A stretch of DNA of 64,000 bases from an uncultured Clostridia bacterium. GTDB taxonomy: Bacteria; Bacillota; Clostridia; Oscillospirales; Acutalibacteraceae. The stretch lies in NCBI GenBank assembly GCA_947593615.1, contig CANQDR010000007.1, positions 1-64,000 of the forward strand, in the 5' to 3' direction. A model generated the notes under the pieces. It was given only the letters and a program-made list of their open reading frames with translations. It was not told the origin of the DNA and searched no databases. Shown here piece by piece: positions 1 through 9,672 of the stretch; position 1 is the first letter of the stretch, and every line of letters begins with the position of its first letter. The position numbers were made by a program, and so were the translations under genes.

Positions 1-258
1 GTAAACTGCTTGCAGTTTTCCTCAATTCCACGGTTCACTCTCATTTTTTTGTAACACATCTATTGTAATCCTACATTGCTATATATCTACTGATTTTGCT
101 AATCTGTTTACTTTTTTGAAGATATGTGGTAAAATAATCTCGCCGCATATTTTAATATGTCTTAAGGCATGCATACTATTGGTAAAAACATATGTTTTTA
201 TGTCATTTCTTGCTTTGGATCTGAATGTGTGGCAACAGAAGTCAGGCTGCGTTTTTCG

Positions 259-290
259 GTGCGTAGCTTCGGCTGCGTACTTTTTTATTA
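259..290 (+). terminator. Terminator/attenuator-like hairpin just upstream of the ABC transporter SD
   Basis: gtgcgtagc-ttcg-gctgcgtac stem (with G-T wobbles) followed by ttttttatt, ending 2 nt before aggagg. Confidence 0.55.
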
Positions 291-305
291 TAGGAGGAAA
301 TGTTT

Positions 306-1196
306 ATGTATCTCGAACTCAAAGATATACATAAAAGTTTCGGTGAGAAACAGGTATTAAACGGTATTTCTTTTGTTGCAGAAGGCGGAAAAGCATTTGG
401 CCTGCTTGGCAGAAACGGAGCAGGAAAGACTACTACTATTCGCATTCTTATGGATGTTTTTCCTGCAAACAGCGGAGAAGTGATAATTGACGGTCAACCT
501 ATTGATTATACTAAAATTGGTATAGGATATTTGCCTGAAGAAAGAGGTTTATATCCGAAAAAGAAAATTATAGATCAGCTTACCTATTTTGCAGAGCTTA
601 AAGGAATGAAAAATACCGTGGCTGTAAAAGCAATAGATTATTGGCTTAAAAGGCTTGGTATGACTGAATATCGCAATAAACGTCTTGATACTCTTTCAAA
701 GGGTAATCAGCAGAAAATACAATTGATTACGGCTCTTGCACACAACCCTGAAATTATCATACTTGATGAACCTTTTTCAGGACTTGATCCTGTTAATGCC
801 ATGCTTCTAAAGGATGTGGTAAAAGAAGAAATTGCAAAGGGTAAAATCGTTTTATTTTCGAGTCATCAGATGAACTATATCGAAGAATTTTGCGACAGTA
901 TTGCTATTATCAATGGTGGTAAAGTTGTACTTCAAGGTGATTTGCACTCCATAAAGAGAAATTATACAAGAGATAAACTGGTTGTGCGTTCTGAGAATAC
1001 AGCGCCGATTATTGACGAACTTGGAAGCAGCTGCGATGTGATCAATGACCATGAACTTCTTGTCAGGCTTTCATCTCCTGATGATAAAAATAGCATGATG
1101 CAGTCGCTGATTTCTAAGTTTGACATTGATGAGATTAAGGTATTTGAACCAACCTTGAATGATATATTTGTTGAATATACCGGAAGTCATGAATAG
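306..1196 (+). CDS. ABC transporter ATP-binding protein (NatA/ABC-2 exporter type)
   Basis: Walker A GRNGAGKTTT, signature LSKGNQQK, Walker B IIILDEPFSGLDP; SD aggagg at 292-297 favours ATG 306 over the ORF-track start at 300. Confidence 0.93.
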   Translation: MYLELKDIHKSFGEKQVLNGISFVAEGGKAFGLLGRNGAGKTTTIRILMDVFPANSGEVIIDGQPIDYTKIGIGYLPEERGLYPKKKIIDQLTYFAELKGMKNTVAVKAIDYWLKRLGMTEYRNKRLDTLSKGNQQKIQLITALAHNPEIIILDEPFSGLDPVNAMLLKDVVKEEIAKGKIVLFSSHQMNYIEEFCDSIAIINGGKVVLQGDLHSIKRNYTRDKLVVRSENTAPIIDELGSSCDVINDHELLVRLSSPDDKNSMMQSLISKFDIDEIKVFEPTLNDIFVEYTGSHE

Positions 1197-1208
1197 GAGG
1201 ACAGAGAA

Positions 1209-2447
1209 ATGAAACAGTTTATAACAATACTAAAGTTTGAGTTAAAAAATTATTTAAAAAATAAAGTATTTGTTGGTGTTACTGTATTTCTTGTAGCAGT
1301 TATTGCTTTTGTAATGTTTTTACCGAGTATTACAACTGTTTTTGACAGTAATGAACAGGAACAAAGTAACGACCGCTCAATAATGTTGATCAGCACAAAA
1401 CCTGAAGAGAACGCCGATTATGTTAAAGAAGCGTTTTCTGCTGCATTTGAGGAATATGACGTCCGCATTGCAGATGGCAGTATTGAAGAGATAAAACAGC
1501 AGGTTTCGTCTGATAATGCTCAATGTGCCTTTATTCTTGATAGTTTGACTACATATACATATTACGTTGAAAATCTTTCTATGTACGATGAAAACACATC
1601 AAGGGCAGATGAAGTTTTGCGTAATGTTTATCGCAGGAATACAATGATACAGGATGGCATTTCAGCTGAACAGGCAGAGCAAATTTTATCAATGCAGATA
1701 ACGCATGAAACCGAAAGTCTTGGCAAAAATCAGATGCAAAATTTCTTTTATACCTACATAATGATTTTTGCGCTCTATATGGTTATCCTGCTTTATGGAC
1801 AGATGGTGGCTACCAATGTTGCTACCGAAAAGAGTTCGAGAGCTATGGAGTTGCTTATCACAAGTGCTAAACCGACCTCAATGATGTTTGGAAAGGTAAT
1901 TGCATCTTGTATTGCCGGATTTATTCAACTTCTCTGTATTTTCGGTTCAGCTTTTCTGTTCTTTAATCTCAATAAGATATATTGGGACGATAATGCTATT
2001 ATAAATTCCATATTCAACATACCGATTGAATTGCTGATTTATATGCTTCTGTTCTTTTTGCTCGGTTTCTTCATATATGCTTTCATGTATGGCGCTGTCG
2101 GTTCTACCACATCCAAGCTCGAAGATATAAATACATCTGTTATGCCTATAACGATGCTGTTTATTATAGCTTTTATTGTGGTAATTTTCTCATTATCAAG
2201 CGGAGATGTTAATAATATATTGATGATAGTATGCTCGTATGTTCCGTTTACATCGCCAATGGCAATGTTTACCCGTATAGCAATGAGTACAGTGCCTTGG
2301 TATGAAATAGTAATTTCTGTTGGAATTCTTATTGGCTCAGTTTTCGGCGTCGGCGTACTTTCAGCAAAGATTTATCGTGTAGGCGTTTTGCTCTACGGCA
2401 CAACTCCAAAAATAGGCTCTGTTTTGAAATCTATCTTTAAAGTATAA
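1209..2447 (+). CDS. ABC-2 type transporter permease (NatB-like)
   Basis: N-terminal TM, long extracytoplasmic domain, C-terminal TM cluster; directly follows the ATPase. Confidence 0.88.
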   Translation: MKQFITILKFELKNYLKNKVFVGVTVFLVAVIAFVMFLPSITTVFDSNEQEQSNDRSIMLISTKPEENADYVKEAFSAAFEEYDVRIADGSIEEIKQQVSSDNAQCAFILDSLTTYTYYVENLSMYDENTSRADEVLRNVYRRNTMIQDGISAEQAEQILSMQITHETESLGKNQMQNFFYTYIMIFALYMVILLYGQMVATNVATEKSSRAMELLITSAKPTSMMFGKVIASCIAGFIQLLCIFGSAFLFFNLNKIYWDDNAIINSIFNIPIELLIYMLLFFLLGFFIYAFMYGAVGSTTSKLEDINTSVMPITMLFIIAFIVVIFSLSSGDVNNILMIVCSYVPFTSPMAMFTRIAMSTVPWYEIVISVGILIGSVFGVGVLSAKIYRVGVLLYGTTPKIGSVLKSIFKV

Positions 2448-2469
2448 AAATATAAATATAAAATATAAA

Positions 2470-2510
2470 TTCACTTAAAGGATTACTCTTGGCGGTATCC
2501 TTTAAGTGAA
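2470..2510. terminator. Hairpin after ABC permease
   Basis: ttcacttaaaggat ... atcctttaagtgaa inverted repeat. Confidence 0.6.
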
Positions 2511-2841
2511 AATGTATTTGGTAAGTTTTTTTAAATGATAAAGAAAATAGAGAAAGAGTAAATAAATTCATAATCATTTAAAAGTTTTGTTTTCTAAGGC
2601 ATTGATTGTTATAGAATATTTGCCCATATAAAAAGGGTTATTTGTCCATATTTTGATTTTATTGATTTATATATATTTTCAATATATAATTTAGCAGTTA
2701 TGTAAGTAACAAAATAAATAACGTATAAATAAAACCAATAATACGCATGAGTACAGTGTTTTAAGTTGACACTATATTTTTTCTGTGATAAAATAGAATT
2801 GTGCAATATGTACTTTTTATTGCTAAAGGAGGAATAAAATT

Positions 2842-5337
2842 ATGAAAAAAATACTCAAATCAGCAGCAGCGTTTCTTTCAGTAATTGTATTGTTAACAGT
2901 TTTATCACCATCATTACTTACTGTTAATGCTGCGCAAAAAGATGAAACATTCGTTTTAAATGATTTTGAATTTATTTTAACAAATACGAATACTACATCA
3001 ATTCTTTCCTACAAGGGTACTTCTGCCGATATTGAAATTCCGTCAATTATTGGAGGAAGAACAGTAGTTACAATTGGTGAAAATGCTTTTAACGAGAACG
3101 AATATGTTAGAAGCATAAAAGTTCCGTCTTCGGTTACGACAATAGAAAACGGTGCTTTTTCTAATTCTCCGAATTTGGAAAGAGTGTCTTTCTCTGACGG
3201 ATTAATCACAATCGGCGACAACGCATTTGCAAACAGTGAAAAGTTATTTGAAATTGTTATTCCCGATACCGTAGTAAATTTAGGGGAAAACATATTCAGC
3301 AACACAGCTTGGTATAACTGTCAGCCTGACGGTATAATTTATATCGGAACAACAGCTTATGAATTTAAAGGCAGCCCTGCTGAGGACGGCATTGTAAGAA
3401 TAAAAGACGGCACTAAAGTTATACCGAAAAAAGTATTCTATCAGAATTCAGAGATAAAAACGGTCTACATTCCTGATAGTGTCACGCAATTAGATGATTA
3501 CGTTTTTGCTGAATGTACAAACCTTGAAAAAGTTTATTATGGTAGTGGTATTTCAAAAGTCCCTAATTATGCTTTTAGCGGTTGTATTTCTCTTAAATCA
3601 ATAGATTTACCTGAAACAATTACTGAAATAGGCAACTATTCTTTTTTGGGGTGTGAAAGCGTTAAAACGTTGGAAATACCTGAGCAAATTACAAGTATTG
3701 GCATGCAGGCTTTTAAGGACTGTAAAGGTATTGAAACAGTAAATTACAATGCAATAAACAGTAAAAACTCCATTACAAGCACATTTAAATGGTTTTTTTC
3801 ATGGGATAAAGAAAATTTTCCTAAAGGCAGAAACCGTGTAACAATAGCTGATGAAGATTATACTGTCTATTTGCACTATTCGCCTATGTTTGAAGGATGT
3901 GATTCTTTTAAAATATTGAATATAGGTAAAAATGTAAAAAGAATTTATGACTATACTTTTGTTGATTGTAAGTCACTCGAAACTGTTAATTACAATGCAT
4001 TGGATTGTACTGAAATGAGATCGGCTCATCATTATACCATTTATTATTATTATGGTAATTATAGCAAAAAAAACAGTTATACAACAACTGATTCAAATTT
4101 TCTCGGATGTGATTCTCTTACAACTATAAATATTGGAGAAGATGTTAAGAGTATTACTGAATATTCTTTTGCGGACTGCGAAAATCTAAAAACGGTTAAT
4201 TTTAATGCTGAAATGTGTACGATTGCAGGAGCGACAATTGATTCTGCATTTGGTGACTGCATAAATCTTACTGATGTAAACATAGGAGAAAAAGTACAAT
4301 CTATTACAGGAAATCCGTTTTTATATTGTCCTTCTCTTGAAAGATTTAATGTTGATGAATCAAACCAATATTTAACAAGCGTAGATGGTGCGCTATTAAG
4401 TAAAAATGAAAGAATTCTTTTTATTTGTCCAAACAATGCGGACAGCTACACTTTACCAAAAAAAGTTACAGAAATTAAAAATTACGCCTTTTGGGGCTGC
4501 GGCAATTTAAATGCACTTGATGTTGCAGAAGGAAATATAAATTATAAATCAGAAGACAATGCAATTTTATCTATTAACGGCTTCCATCTTATTACAGCCG
4601 CCCTTGCACAAGATAATTATACAATTCCTGAAAGTGTGAAGTATATTGACTCATATGCGTTTTTTAATAGAACAAAGCTAAAGGAAATAACATTCCCAGA
4701 CGAGTTAAGAAAAATTGGTAACCGTGCTTTTCAGAAATGTAATCATTTAACGTCCATAACAATTCCTGATAAAGTAATAACTATTGAGGATGCTGCATTT
4801 GCAAATTGTTCAAACATAACAGAAGCTGATATTGGTAACGGTTTATCTGTAGTACCGGATTCAATGTTTTTTAAATGTAATAATTTAAAAACAGTAAATC
4901 TTGGTGAAAGAGTTACTACTATTAATGTTCATGCTTTCTATCAGTGTACTTCTCTTGACTATATTTATGTTCCGGGCAGTGTAACTTCAATAGATACAAA
5001 CGCTTTCAGAGAGTGTAAATACTTCTCGTTCTATGCATATGATAATACTTATGCTCAAACGTACGCAAATTCAAAAGATATTATTGATTTTGTATCACTC
5101 GGTGAATATGTACCTGTGGAACTTCCTGACATTACTGATGTAACTTTGGGAGATGTCGATGGTGATGAAGTAATAACCGTAAAAGACGCAACATTACTGC
5201 AAAAATATATTGCTGAGCTAAGCTCATTGGATGATGAACAATTGGAAGCTGCTGATACTAACAAGGATAAAGTAGTCAATATTTTAGACGTGACTTTAAT
5301 CCAAAAATACGCAGCTAGTATTATAGATTCATTCTAA
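2842..5337 (+). CDS. Secreted BspA-type leucine-rich-repeat (LRR_5) protein with C-terminal type I dockerin
   Basis: Signal peptide, repeated IGxxAFxxCxxLxxVxIPxxVTxI units, dockerin pair DVDGDEVITVKDATLLQKYI / ADTNKDKVVNILDVTLIQKY. Confidence 0.92.
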   Translation: MKKILKSAAAFLSVIVLLTVLSPSLLTVNAAQKDETFVLNDFEFILTNTNTTSILSYKGTSADIEIPSIIGGRTVVTIGENAFNENEYVRSIKVPSSVTTIENGAFSNSPNLERVSFSDGLITIGDNAFANSEKLFEIVIPDTVVNLGENIFSNTAWYNCQPDGIIYIGTTAYEFKGSPAEDGIVRIKDGTKVIPKKVFYQNSEIKTVYIPDSVTQLDDYVFAECTNLEKVYYGSGISKVPNYAFSGCISLKSIDLPETITEIGNYSFLGCESVKTLEIPEQITSIGMQAFKDCKGIETVNYNAINSKNSITSTFKWFFSWDKENFPKGRNRVTIADEDYTVYLHYSPMFEGCDSFKILNIGKNVKRIYDYTFVDCKSLETVNYNALDCTEMRSAHHYTIYYYYGNYSKKNSYTTTDSNFLGCDSLTTINIGEDVKSITEYSFADCENLKTVNFNAEMCTIAGATIDSAFGDCINLTDVNIGEKVQSITGNPFLYCPSLERFNVDESNQYLTSVDGALLSKNERILFICPNNADSYTLPKKVTEIKNYAFWGCGNLNALDVAEGNINYKSEDNAILSINGFHLITAALAQDNYTIPESVKYIDSYAFFNRTKLKEITFPDELRKIGNRAFQKCNHLTSITIPDKVITIEDAAFANCSNITEADIGNGLSVVPDSMFFKCNNLKTVNLGERVTTINVHAFYQCTSLDYIYVPGSVTSIDTNAFRECKYFSFYAYDNTYAQTYANSKDIIDFVSLGEYVPVELPDITDVTLGDVDGDEVITVKDATLLQKYIAELSSLDDEQLEAADTNKDKVVNILDVTLIQKYAASIIDSF

Positions 5338-5401
5338 AAGAAAATATAGCAATTATTTTAAGTACATAGCGACCTTATTATAATTTCATATTTTATAAAA
5401 T

Positions 5402-5433
5402 AAATTAGGAGCGATTATATTCGCTCCTAATTT
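5402..5433. terminator. Rho-independent terminator
   Basis: aaattaggagcga ttatat tcgctcctaattt. Confidence 0.8.
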
Positions 5434-5494
5434 AAAACATTATATGGCGATATTTCAGAAATATATGAAATAGTGCTTTTGACCGGAGAAACAA

Positions 5495-6295
5495 ATGAAA
5501 ATAGGTGCTTGTCAGTTTTCGATAACAAGTGATATAAAACAAAATATGGAAACAATCAGAAATGCCATTATACGCGCATCATCAGAAAATATTAAATTAT
5601 TGGTTTTCCCTGAATGTGCTTTAACCGGTTATCCGCCATATAGTTTGGAAAATCCATCAAAAGTTGATTTTGGCTATTTGTCATCGGCTTATGATGAATT
5701 GCAAAGTTTGTCAAATAAATATGATATTAATATTGTAGTAGGCACAATTACAAGAGATGGAAGCAAGTTTTATAATAGTGCTGTTGCATTTCTTCCTAAT
5801 AGAGAAACTGCTGTATATCATAAAAGAGCCTTGTGGGGATGGGACAGAGAAAATTTCTGTGCAGGCAATAACAGCGGAGTTTTTGAGATTGACGGATTAA
5901 AAATAGGGATCAGAATATGTTTTGAGGTCAGATTTCCTGAATTTTTCAGAGAATTATACATAGAAAATACTGATTTAAACATTATTCTGTTTTATGATGT
6001 TTGCGAGAATGACGATATTGACAGATATGAAATGATAAAATCTCATATTCGTACAAGAGCTGTTGAAAATATCTGCCATACTTTAACAGTTAATACAATT
6101 CATCCTTTTCAGACTGCTCCTACGGCTTTGTTTGACAAATCTGGACGCATATTAGCTGAATTAAAAAGAAATGTCAGCGATTTGCTTATTTATGACCTGA
6201 AAGAGTTACCATTAGATTTTGGGGAGCAGGGAAGAAAAGAAATATCTGATTTATTAGTTAAAAACTGTAATATAAATTCTAATAAGTATCTATAA
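5495..6295 (+). CDS. Carbon-nitrogen hydrolase (nitrilase superfamily)
   Basis: KLLVFPECALTGYPP, Lys in YHKRALWGWDRENF, Cys in GIRICFEVRFPE match the Glu-Lys-Cys triad context. Confidence 0.9.
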   Translation: MKIGACQFSITSDIKQNMETIRNAIIRASSENIKLLVFPECALTGYPPYSLENPSKVDFGYLSSAYDELQSLSNKYDINIVVGTITRDGSKFYNSAVAFLPNRETAVYHKRALWGWDRENFCAGNNSGVFEIDGLKIGIRICFEVRFPEFFRELYIENTDLNIILFYDVCENDDIDRYEMIKSHIRTRAVENICHTLTVNTIHPFQTAPTALFDKSGRILAELKRNVSDLLIYDLKELPLDFGEQGRKEISDLLVKNCNINSNKYL

Positions 6296-6316
6296 AATTT
6301 TTTTGGATGTGGAAAT

Positions 6317-6907
6317 ATGACAGAAAAAGAAAAAATGCTTTCGTGCAAGATGTATGACGCGAACAATGATAAAGAACTTTTACAAGAACGCGCCAATTGC
6401 AAGGATTTGTGCCACAAATTTAACAGCTTACTTCCGTCAGAAACCGACAGACAAATGGAGTTGCTAAAAAAGATATTGGGCAAAACAAAGAACGATTTCT
6501 GTATTATGTCGCCGTTTTGGTGTGATTACGGATATAACATTGAAATTGGAGAAAACTTTTTTGCAAACCATAATCTTGTAATTCTTGACGGCGCAAAAGT
6601 AAAATTCGGAGATAATGTTTTTGTTGCTCCTGACTGCGGATTCTATACGGCAGGACATCCTATTGATCATGAACGCAGAAACGCAGGATTGGAATATGCT
6701 TATCCGATTACGGTGGGAGATAATGTATGGATTGGCGGAGGAGTTAAAGTTATGCCGGGAGTGACCATCGGAAGCAATGTCGTAATAGGAGGAGGCAGCG
6801 TTGTAACAAAAGATATTCCAGATAATGTTGTGGCCGTCGGTAACCCATGCCGAGTACTTAGAGCAATTACTGATGATGATAAGAAAACTGACTTTAATCT
6901 TTATTAA
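6317..6907 (+). CDS. Maltose/galactoside O-acetyltransferase-like hexapeptide acyltransferase
   Basis: MTEKEKMLSCKMYDANNDKELLQERANCK N-terminus plus left-handed beta-helix repeats (GDNVWIGGGVKVMPGVTIGSNVVIGGGSVV). Confidence 0.92.
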   Translation: MTEKEKMLSCKMYDANNDKELLQERANCKDLCHKFNSLLPSETDRQMELLKKILGKTKNDFCIMSPFWCDYGYNIEIGENFFANHNLVILDGAKVKFGDNVFVAPDCGFYTAGHPIDHERRNAGLEYAYPITVGDNVWIGGGVKVMPGVTIGSNVVIGGGSVVTKDIPDNVVAVGNPCRVLRAITDDDKKTDFNLY

Positions 6908-6912
6908 AAAAG

Positions 6913-6948
6913 AGGACTTTCCCGACATAATGGAAAGTCCTGTTTTTT
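6913..6948 (+). terminator. Rho-independent terminator
   Basis: aggactttcc cgacataat ggaaagtcct gtttttt. Confidence 0.85.
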
Positions 6949-7034
6949 ACCTAACATTATAATTTTACCATATTTATAAATTAACTTCAATACATTTTAT
7001 AAAAATAAAAAATTAAATATTTTAAATAAAAGTA

Positions 7035-7063
7035 TTGACAATGTTAAAAATATACAGTATAAT
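7035..7063 (+). promoter_or_regulatory. Consensus sigma-A promoter of an orphan transcription unit
   Basis: TTGACA - 17 nt - TATAAT. Confidence 0.8.
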
Positions 7064-7098
7064 ATAGACAAAGAAAAGGACAGAAGGAGGTTTTAAAT

Positions 7099-7167
7099 AT
7101 GAAAACAAGAAAACCTTTTTTAAATCATATTAAAGATTATATTCGGAGTTTGCCGCCTAATATGTAA
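7099..7167 (+). CDS. 22-aa small ORF, MKTRKPFLNHIKDYIRSLPPNM
   Basis: Strong SD aaggagg 8 nt upstream of ATG, downstream of a consensus promoter; absent from ORF track because of size. Confidence 0.55.
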   Translation: MKTRKPFLNHIKDYIRSLPPNM

Positions 7168-7456
7168 TACCGAATACATTAGGTAAAGGTTAAAACTAAC
7201 TTGTTTGTGTCGGAATAACTGATCATTTTAATGTTATAAAACATAATTCATATTTTTAGATCATGTAATAGTATTCCGAATTCTTCTTATACAGCCTTCC
7301 TCCAGAAATAAATAATGATGTCAAGTGAAACCTGATAACCAATAAAAATAATAAGGTTGTAATTGTCCCAATAAGAAAATTTTAATTTCTTGCTCATTGT
7401 ATTTCGGTAAAATGGATTTTTCTATTATAATTTAATATATAGTTGGAAATTTATTT

Positions 7457-7606
7457 ATGGTGGTTAGACCAATGAAGAGTTAAACTTTTATTCTTAAGAA
7501 CGGAGATTAATTCCAATGTACACTTAATTTTTTCTAAATATTTTAATACGGAGGATGAGTCCAAAGTACAATTCAGTTTAACTTATTAATCTAAATAATA
7601 TTTTCA
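7457..7606 (+). repeat. Degenerate repeats in the orphan transcript (about 45-57 bp units)
   Basis: ggttagaccaatgaagagttaaactt / ggagattaattccaatgtacacttaatttt / ggaggatgagtccaaagtacaattcagtttaactt. Confidence 0.4.
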
Positions 7607-7613
7607 TTAGCAT

Positions 7614-7648
7614 ATGAGGTGACTGCAATAACAGTCACCTCTTTTTTC
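7614..7648 (+). terminator. Strong Rho-independent terminator
   Basis: aggtgactg caataa cagtcacct cttttttc. Confidence 0.9.
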
Positions 7649-7730
7649 GGCTCTATGTCAATAGTTGGGGTAAACCCGAAAAAATTAATCTATATAAATA
7701 AAAGTTGGTGTATCAAATACAGCTTACAAA

Positions 7731-7762
7731 AACGCTCTTTGCTTTTTTAAGCAAAGAGCGTT
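7731..7762 (-). terminator. Terminator of phosphoglucomutase gene
   Basis: aacgctctttgctt ttttA agcaaagagcgtt. Confidence 0.85.
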
Positions 7763-7790
7763 AAATGTTAATCGTAATAAAAGTATAAAA

Positions 7791-9512
7791 TTATTTAATT
7801 CCAAGAATTTCTTTAGCAGAATTAACAAGATTATCGCAAATAGTTTCTGCGTTGGTTTTGTCTTTTCCGACCGCAGTGATATAAAGCTTTATCTTTGGTT
7901 CTGTGCCGCTCGGACGGATAATAACAGCGTTGTCGCCTTCAAGATTTAATGAAATAACATTTGACTTAGGAAGCTCGATATCGCTTGTTTCTCCTGTGAT
8001 AATATCATTTTCTTTTTTAAGAAGATAATCGCTTATTTTAATGACCTTGTATCCACCTACAGATGACGGCATATTATCTCTTGCACCCGACATAATATCA
8101 GCCATTTTCTGCATACCGGCAGCGCCTTCAAACTCAAAAGAATAAGTCTTATTCAAATAATAGCCGAATTCCTCATAAAGTCCGTCAATGACTTCCGCAA
8201 GAGATTTTCCTTGTTTTTTATAATAAGCAGCCATCTCGCAAACCAGCATTGATGCAACAACAGCGTCTTTATCTCTAACATATGTTCCTGAAAGGTAGCC
8301 GTAGCTTTCTTCAAATCCGAAAAGATAACGGTTTTCTTCATGATTTTTTTCGAGATTTAGAATAACTTCTCCTATATATTTGAATCCTGTCAGTACATTT
8401 TTAAGCTCGCAGCCGTATTTTTCACAAAGCTTATTAACGAGTTTTGTGGTTACGATTGTTTTAACAACAACAGGCTTTTCAGGAAGTGTTCCGTTTGAAT
8501 TTTTGCAGGACAAAATATAATTGGTAAGCATAGCTCCGTTTTCGTTGCCTGATATAAGTCTGTAGCTTCCGTCATAATCCTTTACGGTAATTCCGACTCT
8601 GTCAGCGTCAGGGTCTGTAGCAAGCAGTAAATCGGGCTGTTCTTTTTCGCAGAGTTCAAGTCCTTTTTCAAGAGCTTCTTTTATTTCTGGGTTAGGGTAG
8701 GGGCATGTTGTAAAGTTACCGTCGGGAAGTTCCTGTTCCTTAACAACAATAACATCATTCACACCGATTTTACTTAAAACTTTTCTCACAAGCTTGTTTC
8801 CAGTACCGTTTAAAGGAGTATAAACAACCTTCAAATTTGCGTCTTTGCAAATTCCGGGATTTTCCTGCTGCTCCATAACTTTTTCAAGATAGCTGTCATA
8901 TACGCTTTCGTCAACATACTCAATCATACCTGATTCAACCGCAGAATCAAAATCGGCAATTTTTACATCTTTAAAAATGTTAAGCTTGCATATTTCATCA
9001 TATACAGCAGTTGCAGCCATATCAGTCATCTGACAGCCGTCTTCGCCGTAAGCCTTATAACCGTTATAAGCGGCAGGGTTATGACTGGCAGTTACCATAA
9101 TTCCGGCCTGACACTTAAAGTAGCGTACAAGATAAGAAAGAACGGGAGTAGGCTGCAATTCTTTAGTTATATAAACCTTAATGCCGTTTGCAGCCAGAAC
9201 TCTTGCTGCTTCAATCATAAATAAATCAGCTTTAATTCTGCTGTCGTGAGAAATAGCAACAGCACCCTTGCCGTATTTTGATAAAACATAGTTCGCAAGT
9301 CCCTGAGTAGCCTGACGAACAACATAAATATTCATTCTGTTCGTTCCTGCACCGATGATTCCTCTTAGTCCTGCTGTTCCAAACTTAAGTGAAGTATAAA
9401 AACGCTCGTGGATTTCATTCTCATCATTTTTTATGCTTTCAAGCTCTGAAATCAAATCCTTATCATCAACAGCATTTTTACACCATTCATTATATTCCTT
9501 CATAATATCCAT
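7791..9512 (-). CDS. pgcA: Phosphoglucomutase/phosphomannomutase
   Basis: KFGTAGLRGIIGAGTNRMN, active site GIMVTASHNPAAYNGYK, metal loop LATDPDADR, GFEESYGYL, RPSGTEPKIK. Confidence 0.95.
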   Translation of the reverse strand: MDIMKEYNEWCKNAVDDKDLISELESIKNDENEIHERFYTSLKFGTAGLRGIIGAGTNRMNIYVVRQATQGLANYVLSKYGKGAVAISHDSRIKADLFMIEAARVLAANGIKVYITKELQPTPVLSYLVRYFKCQAGIMVTASHNPAAYNGYKAYGEDGCQMTDMAATAVYDEICKLNIFKDVKIADFDSAVESGMIEYVDESVYDSYLEKVMEQQENPGICKDANLKVVYTPLNGTGNKLVRKVLSKIGVNDVIVVKEQELPDGNFTTCPYPNPEIKEALEKGLELCEKEQPDLLLATDPDADRVGITVKDYDGSYRLISGNENGAMLTNYILSCKNSNGTLPEKPVVVKTIVTTKLVNKLCEKYGCELKNVLTGFKYIGEVILNLEKNHEENRYLFGFEESYGYLSGTYVRDKDAVVASMLVCEMAAYYKKQGKSLAEVIDGLYEEFGYYLNKTYSFEFEGAAGMQKMADIMSGARDNMPSSVGGYKVIKISDYLLKKENDIITGETSDIELPKSNVISLNLEGDNAVIIRPSGTEPKIKLYITAVGKDKTNAETICDNLVNSAKEILGIK

Positions 9513-9672
9513 AAAATTACCTCCAATGATAAATCAAAATTAGGTATAAGTTATTACTCCATAAAACATAATTTTTATTTTTTGCCTAAACATTACTAAT
9601 ATACCATATACAAGTAAAAAAAACAAGTTTTTTATTGCACGTATAGCTTATGAAAATTTAGCGGCAAAACAG

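Noticed and set aside
6464-6928. 154-aa minus-strand ORF
   Set aside because: Antisense shadow of a confident acetyltransferase gene. Same reasoning for 4077-4436, 18194-18511, 18874-19293, 29688-30077, 35845-36282, 43846-44163, 51388-51816.
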